Shown here in pieces: positions 35,961 through 44,906 of a stretch of DNA of 64,000 nucleotides. Both the position numbers and the translations under genes were made by a program. Within the stretch, counting starts at the first letter, position 1. The number at the start of each line of letters is the position of its first letter. The DNA comes from Brevibacterium sp. HMSC07C04 (GTDB lineage: Bacteria; Actinomycetota; Actinomycetes; Actinomycetales; Brevibacteriaceae), in NCBI RefSeq assembly GCF_001815905.1, contig NZ_KV823273.1, positions 1 to 64,000 on the forward strand, read 5' to 3'. Below the pieces are notes generated by a model that saw only the letters and a program-made list of their open reading frames with translations, did no database searches and was not told where the DNA came from.

Positions 35961-38138
35961 ATGACCACCGCGCTCATCGTCAGTGCCGATGAACAGCGAG
36001 CCTGGCAGATCCGGGAGGCACTCAGCGCCGCCGATGTCGAAATCGGCCAGATCTTTGCGACCTCTCACGCTCTGCTTCATCGTCTGGCCCAACCACGCGA
36101 GGGCTCTATTGATCTCCTGGTGATCGACGAGAACTCGACCCCCATGAATCAGTGGGACCTCATTCGCGAACTCGGTGTTCGCCAGCCGACAAGCGCCATT
36201 CTGGCTGTCGTAACTGATCCCCAGCCCGAGGACTACACGGCGGCGCTGTCCAACGGCGCTCGCGGTGTGGTGCGGTTCCCGCTGTCCTATGAAGAGATTG
36301 CCAGTCTTGTCGAAAGCGCTGTCGGGTGGTCGACGGTTCTGCGCGACGTCGTGTCTACCCATACTGACAGCAGCCTGGATCGCGGGGGCCGGATTCTCGT
36401 TACCGCCGGTGCCAAGGGCGGCACTGGGACGACGACTCTGGCACTGCACCTTGCACTGCAGGCGGCCGAGCATCGGCCCAACGACCGAATCGTCTTCGTC
36501 GACTTGGACCTGCAGAAGCCCGATGCGTCGATTCTGCTCGACGTTCCCCGCAGCCGACAGCTCATTGACCTCTTGGGGGTCATCGAAGAGCTGACTCCCC
36601 GCCATCTTGACGATGTTCTCTTCCGGCACCCAAGCGGTCTGCAGATTCTCTTCGGCCCGGAGCGCGGTGAAGAAGGCGAGCTCGTCACCGAATTCGCGGC
36701 TCGTCAGATACTCAGCATGCTCGCGGCTCGAACCGACCTCGTCATCATCGACATCGGGTCCGTCATCGGAGAAGCCGGTGCGACTGCACTCGAAATGGCC
36801 GACACCATCCTCAGTGTGTCGACCCTCGACGTGCTCAGCCTGCGCGGTGTTCACCGACAGACAGAGCTCTGGGACAGGCTGAACGTCCAAACGGGCGGGA
36901 CCGTTCGGATTGTTCTGAACAAGGTGACGAAGAACAGCAGCCTCGGGCCCAGTGCCGCAAAGCGGATTCTGAACTACCCACTGCTCAATGCCGTCGTCCA
37001 CGACGACACCAGAGGCCTCGAATCAGCTGTCAACCAACGCGATCCCGAACTGACGTCGCCGTCATGGAAACAAGACATCGACGGCATACTTCACGAGCTG
37101 GGAATCATCGCCCCGCCGTCCATTCAGGACAAACGCCAGCGCCAGCGCTTCGGCGGCCGTGCGGACAAGAAGAAGGCCAGCCACTCCGACGAAGCTGTTC
37201 CAGAACCCGTGCGCAACAGCGGTCAAGCTGCGCAAGCCCAGGCTGACAACAACCAGTTTCCGCCTCGACCGAATCACCCTCCGGAAGTCGGCAGCCAGCC
37301 CACCGGCGCTTTCCAGCGTGCGGAAGCCCCGCGGCTGCGTTCACTGCCGAGCACAGACGCGGAGACTTCAGCCCAGCATTCTGCACCAAGAAGAGAAGCA
37401 GAAGCCCCGAAGGTGCGTTCACTGCAGGGCAAAGCGACGCTGCATTCAGCATCGGTCAGCAGGGCTTCGGAAGCACCGCTGCTGCGTTCGCTGGCAAGCA
37501 GAGACGCAAAAGCACCGACCCTGCACCCAACTGCGAGCAGAGATGCAGAAGCTCCGATTCTGCACTCAGCTCCAAGCAAGCAGGCAGAAACGCCCACTCC
37601 GCACACACCGCCGAACCGCGATGCGGAAGCCCCGACCGTCCACACACCACCAAACAGGGACACAGAAGCACCGACCGCGCACACTCCCTCCGACAGCGGC
37701 TCACAAGCTGCAGCCCTGCAGGCAATGCTGAACAGCAGCAGTGCTGAACCAGAGCTCAAACGGCCACGGCCGCGCAGCCGCTATCGCAGGGCGGCCAGGT
37801 CTGATGCTGAACGCGGAGCGGTCAGCATCGAAGCGCTTGCCATCACGGGTCTTTTCGGCCTGTTCACCGCAATCGCATTCCAGATGGTGCTGGTCGGCCT
37901 CACGTTCGTGTTCGCCTCCCACGCAGCCGACGAAGGTGCGCGCGCCGCCGCAGTCGGAGCCAATCCCACCACGGCGGCTGTCAGCGCAACTCCCGACGGC
38001 TGGGCTGACGACATGACCGTCAGCACCTCAGGTGGCCGCGTCACCGTCCGCATGGCCACCCCGACCCTCGTGCCCAAATCTGTTGACTTTGCACTGGAAA
38101 TTCCTGCCAGCGCTGGAATCGTGAAGGAGCCGTCGTGA
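35961..38138 (+). CDS. TadZ/CpaE-like ATPase fused to a TadE-like pseudopilin
   Basis: A 725-residue protein joining two Tad components. Residues 1-125 form an atypical receiver-like domain. Residues about 145-395 are a MinD/ParA-type ATPase with GAKGGTGTTTLAL at 150-162; the P-loop lysine of GK(S/T) is replaced by Thr157, leaving only the KGG lysine. A charged linker (about 400-610) includes five 13-residue repeats. Residues 617-725 are TadE-like: ERGAVSIEALAITGLF gives a predicted Gly619/Ala620 prepilin cut with Glu624 at +5, then a membrane helix. ATG 35961 follows CAGGAGG. An internal ATG at 37725 could also yield a separate TadE. Confidence 0.85.
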   Translation: MTTALIVSADEQRAWQIREALSAADVEIGQIFATSHALLHRLAQPREGSIDLLVIDENSTPMNQWDLIRELGVRQPTSAILAVVTDPQPEDYTAALSNGARGVVRFPLSYEEIASLVESAVGWSTVLRDVVSTHTDSSLDRGGRILVTAGAKGGTGTTTLALHLALQAAEHRPNDRIVFVDLDLQKPDASILLDVPRSRQLIDLLGVIEELTPRHLDDVLFRHPSGLQILFGPERGEEGELVTEFAARQILSMLAARTDLVIIDIGSVIGEAGATALEMADTILSVSTLDVLSLRGVHRQTELWDRLNVQTGGTVRIVLNKVTKNSSLGPSAAKRILNYPLLNAVVHDDTRGLESAVNQRDPELTSPSWKQDIDGILHELGIIAPPSIQDKRQRQRFGGRADKKKASHSDEAVPEPVRNSGQAAQAQADNNQFPPRPNHPPEVGSQPTGAFQRAEAPRLRSLPSTDAETSAQHSAPRREAEAPKVRSLQGKATLHSASVSRASEAPLLRSLASRDAKAPTLHPTASRDAEAPILHSAPSKQAETPTPHTPPNRDAEAPTVHTPPNRDTEAPTAHTPSDSGSQAAALQAMLNSSSAEPELKRPRPRSRYRRAARSDAERGAVSIEALAITGLFGLFTAIAFQMVLVGLTFVFASHAADEGARAAAVGANPTTAAVSATPDGWADDMTVSTSGGRVTVRMATPTLVPKSVDFALEIPASAGIVKEPS
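37497..37691 (+). repeat. Five 39-bp tandem repeats encoding 13-residue linker units
   Basis: Five consecutive in-frame units of exactly 39 bp (37497, 37536, 37575, 37614, 37653) encode SRDAKAPTLHPTA, SRDAEAPILHSAP, SKQAETPTPHTPP, NRDAEAPTVHTPP and NRDTEAPTAHTPS. Two more diverged copies lie upstream (RREAEAPKVRSLQ and SRASEAPLLRSLA). They form an extended Pro/Ala/His-rich spacer between the ATPase and pseudopilin parts of the fusion. Confidence 0.9.
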
Positions 38139-38539
38139 TCGGTCTTCGCGGAATCAAACAGCGGCTGCGCTCTTCGGCCAACGGCGAGCGCGGCGTCGTC
38201 AGCATTGAGTTCCTCGGCAGCGCATCCCTGCTGCTGGTGGCCGGGCTCATCGGCATTCAGATCATGCTCGCAATGCATGCACTGTCTCAGGCCAATCACG
38301 CAGCCCGCAACGGCGCTCGGGCCGAAGCGATCGCAGTAGGCACCGGAACGCCGGCCGCCTACGCCGCAGTCAGCGAATCCCTTCGGAGCGGAACCCGCGC
38401 GACCTGCGGCGGCTATAAGGAAATCAACTGCACAGTGCAGATCGACATGCCGTACCTCGGAATGTCGTGGGTGTCCGATGTGGTTCCCCCGATGACGGTC
38501 ACCCGGACTGCACACTTCGTACGGACGGAGCCCCTCTGA
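38135..38539 (+). CDS. tadE: TadE-like pseudopilin
   Basis: A 134-residue prepilin-like protein. NGERGVVSIEFLGSASLLLV places the predicted cut after Gly20 with Glu25 at +5, followed by one transmembrane helix. The short exported domain has two cysteines (TCGGYKEINC) that may form a disulfide. GTG 38135 overlaps the fusion-gene stop (GTGA) and its stop overlaps the tadA start (TGATG), so stoichiometry with TadA is probably set by coupling. Confidence 0.85.
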   Translation: MIGLRGIKQRLRSSANGERGVVSIEFLGSASLLLVAGLIGIQIMLAMHALSQANHAARNGARAEAIAVGTGTPAAYAAVSESLRSGTRATCGGYKEINCTVQIDMPYLGMSWVSDVVPPMTVTRTAHFVRTEPL

Positions 38540-39903
38540 TGTCGCTTCTCAACCGTGTGCGCAACAAACACAGCGGTGAACTCGAATTCGCCAACTCCGG
38601 TCAGCTCAGCGCAGAACAGCAGGCCATCCGCTCATACCGGCAGATGCTGCTGGAAGAAGTCGACCTCGACGAACTGAGCAAATACGACGCCACACAGCGT
38701 CGTATCCGACTCGAGCGTGTACTCAGCCACCTCATCTCGCAGTCCGGCCCGGTTATGTCGGCCTCCGCCCGGCAGTCACTCATCCGCCGCGTCGTCGACG
38801 AAGCGCTTGGCCTGGGCGTTCTGGAACCTCTTCTGGCTGACCCTTCCGTCACCGAAATCATGGTCAACGGACCTAACGACGTCTACGTTGAACGGCGAGG
38901 CCGCATTCAGAAGCTCGACATGGGCTTTTCGAACGACGCGCAGCTCATGCAGACCATCGACAGGATCGTCGCAGCCGTCAACCGCCGCGTTGACGAGTCC
39001 TCCCCCATGGTCGACGCACGCCTGCCGACCGGTGAGCGAGTCAACGTCATCGTGCCGCCGCTGGCACTTGACGGGCCCACTATGACGATTCGCCGCTTCC
39101 CCACCCCGTTCACCCTTGATGATCTCATTCGCAAGGGATCGCTCGACCCGGTCGCCCGCGACTTTCTCACAGCCTGCGTGCGCGCACGCTTCAACATTGT
39201 GGTCTCCGGCGGTACGGGTACGGGCAAGACGACAATGCTCAACGCGCTCTCGGGTCTGATCTCCGATGCTGACCGCATCGTCACGATTGAAGACTCGGCG
39301 GAGCTTCAGCTCCAGCAGCCCCACGTGGTTCGGCTGGAGTCGCGCCCGGCCAACATCGAAGGAAAGGGTCAGGTCACCATCCGCGACCTGGTCCGCAACA
39401 GCCTCCGTATGCGCCCAGACCGCATCATCGTCGGTGAGGTTCGCGGCGGTGAGACCCTCGACATGCTGCAGGCAATGAACACCGGTCACGACGGCTCGCT
39501 GGTGACCGTCCACGCCAATAACGCCGCTGATGCGGTATCGCGTTTGGAAACGCTGGCTTCTATGAGCGAACTGTCGATTCCCTACGCGGCTCTGCGCGAC
39601 CAGATCAACTCCGCTGTCGACCTCATCGTCCAGCTCAACCGCGGTGTTGACGGTTCGCGCCGCATTTCAGAGATCGCCGCGGTGACATCGCAAAGCCGTG
39701 AGGAATTCACACTGGCTCCGATCATGGACTTCGTAGCAGACCCCATCACGGAACAGCGGACTGTGACGGGACGCTTTGTCTTCCACCCGCTGCCCGAAGC
39801 CATTTCCCACCGCATGTGGCTTGCCGGCGAATCGCTTCCCGTCGAAATCTTGGAGGCTCGCGGAACAGCACGTCCCAGCAGAACGCCGGGGGCACGGCCA
39901 TGA
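38539..39903 (+). CDS. tadA: Tad pilus assembly ATPase TadA (CpaF)
   Basis: Cytosolic secretion ATPase powering Flp pilus assembly. The 454 residues include the N-terminal domain, [20 protein letters not shown], Walker [10 protein letters not shown] (residues 224-232, Lys230), the Asp box [12 protein letters not shown], Walker B-type [19 protein letters not shown] and the His box [18 protein letters not shown] 38539 is fixed by TGATG coupling to tadE. This is a complete, apparently functional CpaF-subfamily enzyme. Confidence 0.96.
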   Translation: MSLLNRVRNKHSGELEFANSGQLSAEQQAIRSYRQMLLEEVDLDELSKYDATQRRIRLERVLSHLISQSGPVMSASARQSLIRRVVDEALGLGVLEPLLADPSVTEIMVNGPNDVYVERRGRIQKLDMGFSNDAQLMQTIDRIVAAVNRRVDESSPMVDARLPTGERVNVIVPPLALDGPTMTIRRFPTPFTLDDLIRKGSLDPVARDFLTACVRARFNIVVSGGTGTGKTTMLNALSGLISDADRIVTIEDSAELQLQQPHVVRLESRPANIEGKGQVTIRDLVRNSLRMRPDRIIVGEVRGGETLDMLQAMNTGHDGSLVTVHANNAADAVSRLETLASMSELSIPYAALRDQINSAVDLIVQLNRGVDGSRRISEIAAVTSQSREEFTLAPIMDFVADPITEQRTVTGRFVFHPLPEAISHRMWLAGESLPVEILEARGTARPSRTPGARP

Positions 39904-40832
39904 GCGCAGCAGTTCTTGTGCTCATCGCCGGGGTGGTCATCGTTCTCGGCGCGATCGGCCTCGCTGCCTTTGCGATGGGCACCCTGGACCAACAGGCGAT
40001 CATCCAACGCGAACGCTCCCTCATCCGCCACGCCGGATTCCGTGCTGCCGTCTTCAATCCACTCGATCGCCTGCTGCTGCGAGCAGCGCCCGTGCGCAAG
40101 CTTCAGCAGCTCATGAAAGAAGCCGATGTGCGGCGCATTCGCGTCAGCGAATTCATCCTTGGAATGACGGTCATATCGCTCCTTGTGGCCTACGTGCTTG
40201 ACAAGATCATGGCCGTGCACTGGGCTCTTCTTCTGGGTGCCGGAGTCTTCGCCTGCTCGATCTACGTGCTGACGATTCTCCATCGCCGGCAATACGAAAA
40301 GATCGTCGCGCAGCTGCCCGAGTTCGCTCGAATTCTGGCGTCGACAACCGGCGCCGGGCTATCGATTCACACGGCCCTCCACATTGCCGGCAGCGAACTG
40401 CCCGACCCCGCCGGGCGTGAAATCCGCATCCTGTCACGCGAACTCGACATGGGCACACCGCTGGACGTCGCCTTCGAACGGCTGCGTGATCGGGTTCCAG
40501 GCCGTGACCTGGGCGTACTCGTATCCACCCTGGTCATTTCCCACCGTTCGGGCGGTTCACTCATCAGCGCTCTGCGCGACCTGTCGTTCACATTGGAGAC
40601 GCGCAAGGAAACCAGCCGCGAGGTCCGCACAATCGTCGCCGAATCGAGCTACACCGGCTACATGGTCGCCGGCATGGGCATCACGCTGCTCGCGCTGCTC
40701 ACCATGTTCAACAACCGGGTGCTCCACGACATGACAAGCTCCATTGTCGGACAGATCGTCCTTGTTGCCGTCTGCGGCGCCTATGTTCTTGGAATCGTTC
40801 TGATCAACCGCCTGACGAGGGTCAAACTGTGA
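39900..40832 (+). CDS. tadB: Tad pilus inner-membrane platform protein TadB
   Basis: A 310-residue type II secretion F domain protein. An N-terminal helix (residues 4-26) and a pair of helices (about 82-122) precede the cytosolic T2SSF domain (LPEFARILASTTGAGLSIHTAL), and a C-terminal helix pair follows. The domain phrase ISHRSGGSLISALRDLS is typical. ATG 39900 overlaps tadA (ATGA) and the end overlaps tadC (GTGA). Confidence 0.93.
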   Translation: MSAAVLVLIAGVVIVLGAIGLAAFAMGTLDQQAIIQRERSLIRHAGFRAAVFNPLDRLLLRAAPVRKLQQLMKEADVRRIRVSEFILGMTVISLLVAYVLDKIMAVHWALLLGAGVFACSIYVLTILHRRQYEKIVAQLPEFARILASTTGAGLSIHTALHIAGSELPDPAGREIRILSRELDMGTPLDVAFERLRDRVPGRDLGVLVSTLVISHRSGGSLISALRDLSFTLETRKETSREVRTIVAESSYTGYMVAGMGITLLALLTMFNNRVLHDMTSSIVGQIVLVAVCGAYVLGIVLINRLTRVKL

Positions 40833-41731
40833 TTGCGCTCGTCTTCGGGCTCTGTGCCCTTCTCGTCTTCCTCGTCGCCTACCGCGGTCTGAGCATGATG
40901 CGCTCTGACCCTCTGGACTCACTGTCAGAACAGGATCGCGCCCTTGTTCGCGGGCCGATTCAACAGCAGAAAGCCGACAACGGCCCCATCAGCCGCCTGG
41001 CCGTTGCCATCAGCGGCGAATTCGAGAAGATTCTGGGGTCCGGTTACCGAAACTTCATGACCCGCAAGATCGTGGAGTCCGGCAAGGACGACTACGCGAG
41101 CTTCTCCCAGTTCATAACGACCAAGACCCGCCTGCTGCTGCTGGGTACGGCACCTGCTCTTCTTGTCGGAGGGTACTTCGGCTACTGGCTGTTGGCGCTG
41201 GGAATTCTGCTCGCACTGTTCTTCATCCCGGACATTGCCCTGTGGTCGAAAGCTGCCGAGCGCCAGGAGAAGATTGAAGACGATCTTCCCGACTTTCTCG
41301 ATGTTCTGGCTGTGACGGTGTCCGCTGGGCTGTCATTCCGCGGAGCGCTCGAACGTGTTATCGAAAGGTCTGAGGGTCCGCTTGCTGAGGAAATGCAGCT
41401 GGTTCTTCGCCAAATGGACGTGGGTCAGTCCCGCGCCGAGGCTTTCGCGGATCTGCGTGCGCGCACGTCGTCGAACTCCCTTGATTCTTTTGTCGTCGCT
41501 CTCATGCAGTCAGAAGAACTCGGATCACCTCTGACAGAGGCCCTCAATCAGATCGCGCTCGACATGCGCCAGGTGACAGCTCAGCGCGCACGTCAGAAGG
41601 CGTCGAAGGCCAATCCGAAGATCTCTGCTGTTGTATCGCTCATTATGGTGCCGGCCACAATGCTGCTCATCGGCGTAGCCATGTTCTACTCGGTTGACTT
41701 CGCCGACATCTTCGGAAAGCTGCGACAATGA
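40829..41731 (+). CDS. tadC: Tad pilus inner-membrane platform protein TadC
   Basis: A 300-residue T2SSF-domain partner of TadB with the same overall topology. LPDFLDVLAVTVSAGLSFRGALERV and LMQSEELGSPLTEALNQIA are the conserved F-domain helices. It ends in a transmembrane helix (VVSLIMVPATMLLIGVAMFY). GTG 40829 overlaps tadB by 4 bp. The stop overlaps the histidine kinase ATG by 4 bp, an unusual coupling of a pilus platform gene to a sensor gene. Confidence 0.93.
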   Translation: MIALVFGLCALLVFLVAYRGLSMMRSDPLDSLSEQDRALVRGPIQQQKADNGPISRLAVAISGEFEKILGSGYRNFMTRKIVESGKDDYASFSQFITTKTRLLLLGTAPALLVGGYFGYWLLALGILLALFFIPDIALWSKAAERQEKIEDDLPDFLDVLAVTVSAGLSFRGALERVIERSEGPLAEEMQLVLRQMDVGQSRAEAFADLRARTSSNSLDSFVVALMQSEELGSPLTEALNQIALDMRQVTAQRARQKASKANPKISAVVSLIMVPATMLLIGVAMFYSVDFADIFGKLRQ

Positions 41732-42933
41732 AGCCTTCGTGGTCACGCTCCGAATGGCAGGCTGGACAGGTTCTCATCCAGGCGGCCAAACTGGTGCTGT
41801 TCATGCGCCTGCTGGCCAACCTGCCGATGGTCCTCACCTGGCGTGACGAACCTCCCACACCATTCGCGGTTGTCTTTGCCGCACTGACGACGGCAACCAC
41901 CCTCACGCTCATCCTCACCTGGTCAGTCGTTGTGCCGTTCATTGTCAAGCACCCCGCAACCGTTCTGCTCGACGTCACCTTGTCTACGGTCCTCGCCGCA
42001 GTATCGAACTCTTCGATCGTCTACACCGCCTATCTGGCGTGCGGCGCGTTCCTCGTGGGAATGCTCTTCGAAGCGTCGTACCGCCACCTCATCACGATTC
42101 TCATCATCGTGGTGTACGCAACGGTCATCATCCTCAACCCCGACGGCGCACACTCACCTCCGCTGATAGTCTCGGTACCCGTCTGGGCGACCATCATTAC
42201 GCTGCTGGTCTGCGTCCACATGGGCGCGACACTGCGCACGCTTCAGTGGCGGATCGACGCTGCACTCGAACAGTCAGCGCAGAGCGCCCACGACGCAGCA
42301 CTGGGAGAAGAGCGTTCGCGCCTGGCGCGCGAACTCCACGATTCTCTGACGAAGACTCTGGTGGGCATCGGTCTGCAGGCAACTGCACTGCGAATGAAGC
42401 ACCCAGAATGCGCCGAGACCGCCAAAACCATTTCACACGCTGCCAATGAAGCAGTCAAAGAGTCCCGAAAAATCCTCACCGACCTGCGGGACGGGGCACA
42501 GACCCCGGCACAAGAATCGCTTCAGCAGGCACTGGAGGAACTCGGCACTCTCTACGACATAACAGTCAACACAGAACTCGAACTTCGCCACCTGCGCTCA
42601 TCCGACCCCGCGGCCTACGTGGTCCGCAAAATCGTCGAAGAGGCCGTCATCAACGCCGCTAAGCACAGTGGGGCGGACCAGGTCGACGTCGTCATCCGAT
42701 CGCTGCCCGGAGGCATCACAGCGATCGTCAGCGACAGGGGAACCGGCATGCGCCGCGGAACCTTCGACAGCAGCGTCGGGCACTACGGCCTGACCGGTAT
42801 GCGCGAGCGCGCAGCGTCCATCGGCGGCCGAGTCGACATCGACTCCAAACCCGGGACCGGAACGACCATCAGCATCAATGCACCGCTGAAAGGACAGGAA
42901 CATGACACAAAAGCTTCGCATTCTCATAGCTGA
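41728..42933 (+). CDS. NarL-family sensor histidine kinase in the Tad operon
   Basis: A 401-residue kinase. The N-terminal part has about five or six transmembrane helices (residues 20-180) with little extracytoplasmic sequence, so it probably senses through the membrane. HisKA_3 contains ERSRLARELHDSLTKTLVG with His204. The HATPase domain has EEAVINAAKHSGA and DRGTGM. ATG 41728 overlaps tadC (ATGA). Its 3' end overlaps the response regulator gene by 32 bp. The pair probably controls the Tad locus or responds to pilus status. Confidence 0.92.
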   Translation: MKPSWSRSEWQAGQVLIQAAKLVLFMRLLANLPMVLTWRDEPPTPFAVVFAALTTATTLTLILTWSVVVPFIVKHPATVLLDVTLSTVLAAVSNSSIVYTAYLACGAFLVGMLFEASYRHLITILIIVVYATVIILNPDGAHSPPLIVSVPVWATIITLLVCVHMGATLRTLQWRIDAALEQSAQSAHDAALGEERSRLARELHDSLTKTLVGIGLQATALRMKHPECAETAKTISHAANEAVKESRKILTDLRDGAQTPAQESLQQALEELGTLYDITVNTELELRHLRSSDPAAYVVRKIVEEAVINAAKHSGADQVDVVIRSLPGGITAIVSDRGTGMRRGTFDSSVGHYGLTGMRERAASIGGRVDIDSKPGTGTTISINAPLKGQEHDTKASHSHS

Positions 42934-43627
42934 CGATAATTCTGTTGTGCGGGTGGGCCTTGAGCACATCATCACAGCTCTTGAGGATTTCGAACTCGTC
43001 GCCGTTGCCGCCGACGGGGCCGAAGCCATTGAGAAGGGACGCGAAACCCAGCCGGACATCTGCCTGCTCGACGTTCGCATGCCCGGCACCGACGGAATCG
43101 CGGCGGCGGCTGAGCTGTCAGAGTTCAGCACCGTCGTCATGCTGTCGCACAGCGAAGAAACCGAAATCATCAAAGCCGCTCTCCAAGCGGGTGCGCGCGG
43201 GTACGTGGTCTATACGGAGTTCGACCCTGACAGCTTTGCCCACAGCCTCCGGTCCGTCGCCGCGGGTTCGTTCCTCATTTCCGAAACGGCAGCCGGAGCG
43301 TTTTTTCCACCCGGGGGTGCAGAGGCAGCGGCGTTGGCCGCCGGCGACGACAAAGCTGGCGACAAAGCAGCCGCGGAAGCGGCAGCTCGACAGGCTGCCA
43401 GGACTCCGGCCGCCGGCGGATCCGCACCGTTCAACCTCTCGCAGAGAGAGCGCGAAGTCATGGAGCTCATTGCCGACGGCCTGACAAACCGCGTTATAGC
43501 CGAAACCCTGTTCCTGAGTGAAAAGACCGTCAAAAACCACGTCAACCACATCTTCGCTAAGCTCAGCGTTTCAAGCCGTGCGGAAGCCGTCAGCGTGTGG
43601 CTGCGCACAGTGGCGATCCCCAACTGA
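42902..43627 (+). CDS. LuxR/NarL-family response regulator
   Basis: A 241-residue partner of the adjoining kinase. The receiver domain has DDNSVVRVG near residues 11-19 and phospho-acceptor Asp57 in CLLDVRMPG. The C-terminal LuxR HTH reads LSQREREVMELIADGLTNRVIA. An Ala/Gly/Lys-rich linker of about 40 residues (about 137-175) is longer than usual. ATG 42902 follows AAAGGACAGG, inside the kinase gene. Confidence 0.93.
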   Translation: MTQKLRILIADDNSVVRVGLEHIITALEDFELVAVAADGAEAIEKGRETQPDICLLDVRMPGTDGIAAAAELSEFSTVVMLSHSEETEIIKAALQAGARGYVVYTEFDPDSFAHSLRSVAAGSFLISETAAGAFFPPGGAEAAALAAGDDKAGDKAAAEAAARQAARTPAAGGSAPFNLSQREREVMELIADGLTNRVIAETLFLSEKTVKNHVNHIFAKLSVSSRAEAVSVWLRTVAIPN

Positions 43628-43672
43628 CCAGTGCCGGGCGGAAGAAACAGGCGACCGAGAAAGGAAGCTCCG

Positions 43673-44431
43673 ATGAGCGTTCAATCAGACACGGCTGATG
43701 TTCCCGTGGCCGCGCACCGTCTGCAGCCTGGTAGTCAGCGTGCCGGTGGAGAATCCGGCCAGGTTTCGATTTCCGTTCTCCTCACGTCCCTGGCGGTCAT
43801 CGGCGCGGCACTGGCCTTTATGGTCTTCGCAGAGGCGGTCGATGTGCGTTCAAGCACGCAGAAGAGTGCTGACGCTGCCGCTACGGCGGCGGCAGAAGAT
43901 GCTCGTGAAAAGTGGATCGAGGCGTGGCTGCGCGCACAGAACAGCCCGAAGGGCAGCGACAGGCCCAGCCACGGCGGCGGCATCCTCCCTGAGACCGGAG
44001 GGACCGACAAAAAGGAGTCCTCCCTCAAATTCACCTACAAGCCGCCGGAGCCCTTCTGGGCTGCGGCCGCAGCTAGCGCATATCCAACCGCCATCAGCTA
44101 TGCGCGGAAGAACGACGGGGGCACCGTGACGTCGTACATGCCCGGTGGCGGCAATCGCATCAGCGTCGACGTCTACCGGGCAAAGCAGAGCGAAAGCCCG
44201 CAGGGCAAGAAGTTCGTACCGACGATCGGCGGAAAGTCATCTGCGACAGCCCAGGTCGTAGCCCCCAGGGGCCTGGCGTGTGCACCTTTGCCGAATGGCA
44301 CAGTACAAGCCTGGACTCTGCAGTGTGTCAGCGCCAAGGGCACAGCAACGGCACAGTATGCTGAGGGTGTTCTTGTGACCTGGGACAAACGCGCGTTCAA
44401 AAAGATGTACACCATCCGCCTGGACCGCTGA
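43673..44431 (+). CDS. TadG-like (putative Flp pilus-assembly TadE/G) protein
   Basis: A 252-residue protein. Residues about 28-52 (SGQVSISVLLTSLAVIGAAL) form the TadG-type N-terminal membrane segment, which lacks the Glu+5 of true prepilins. KSADAAATAAAEDAREKW follows, the usual helix after the anchor. The exported domain has no recognised fold and two cysteines (LACAP, LQCVS). ATG 43673 has AAAGGA upstream; the frame opens at 43631. It is probably a minor pilus-base or tip component. Confidence 0.75.
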   Translation: MSVQSDTADVPVAAHRLQPGSQRAGGESGQVSISVLLTSLAVIGAALAFMVFAEAVDVRSSTQKSADAAATAAAEDAREKWIEAWLRAQNSPKGSDRPSHGGGILPETGGTDKKESSLKFTYKPPEPFWAAAAASAYPTAISYARKNDGGTVTSYMPGGGNRISVDVYRAKQSESPQGKKFVPTIGGKSSATAQVVAPRGLACAPLPNGTVQAWTLQCVSAKGTATAQYAEGVLVTWDKRAFKKMYTIRLDR

Positions 44432-44489
44432 CTGCTCCTGCCGCACATGGGCCCAAAGGAAAACCGAAGCCAGTGGGCACAACTAACGG

Positions 44490-44505
44490 TCCCAGGGCCC
44501 TGGGA
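44490..44505. promoter_or_regulatory. Perfect 16-bp palindrome upstream of flp
   Basis: TCCCAGGGCCCTGGGA lies 64 bp before the flp start. It is fully symmetrical and could be a dimer binding site or part of an RNA stem separating flp from upstream Tad genes. Placement near a possible -35 (TTCACA, 44509-44514) is suggestive only. Confidence 0.4.
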
Positions 44506-44568
44506 ATATTCACAGAAATCCGAGATAGTAGAAAACGTACACACAGTGGAAACCCGGAAGGTAACCCA

Positions 44569-44787
44569 ATGACTACTCTTCTCAAGATGAGCAACAGCAT
44601 CCAGGACCGCGTCGAAGCACTCCAGGCCCGCGCAGGGGAAAAGGGCGCCGTCTCCATTGAATACCTGGCAATCGCACTTGTCGTCGTTGTCGTTCTCACC
44701 ATCGCCATCGCTGCGGCAAACGGCGCCAGCGGTACGCTGGGCGACAAGTTCAAGGAAGCTGTCGAGAACATCTTCTCGGCCGGGTGA
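44569..44787 (+). CDS. flp: Flp family type IVb pilin
   Basis: Major pilin of the Tad system, 72 residues. The precursor motif GEKGAVSIEYLAIALVVVVV predicts a cut after Gly26, Glu31 at +5 and Tyr32, followed by one hydrophobic helix. The mature pilin is about 46 residues, typical for Flp. ATG 44569 follows GGAAGG. It lies last in the cluster with its own 137-bp leader and terminator, allowing higher expression than the assembly genes. Confidence 0.93.
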   Translation: MTTLLKMSNSIQDRVEALQARAGEKGAVSIEYLAIALVVVVVLTIAIAAANGASGTLGDKFKEAVENIFSAG

Positions 44788-44807
44788 TCTGACCCACTTG
44801 GCTCTTC

Positions 44808-44837
44808 GGGGCTCGGAAGCGCACGCTTCCGAGCCCC
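44808..44837 (+). terminator. Terminator after flp
   Basis: Bases 44808-44820 pair perfectly with 44825-44837 (13 bp) around a GCAC loop. ATTTGCTTTT follows. It closes the Tad cluster. Confidence 0.88.
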
Positions 44838-44906
44838 ATTTGCTTTTCCACATGCTTTTCCTCCCGCTCTCTTCCAACTCACAGCTGGAACTTCTACAAT
44901 GGGGTC

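Noticed and set aside
39816-39899. Upstream in-frame extension of tadB, and similar ones for tadA (38467) and cpaB (34849)
   Set aside because: The downstream starts make exact ATGA or TGATG overlaps with the preceding stops and match family N-termini.
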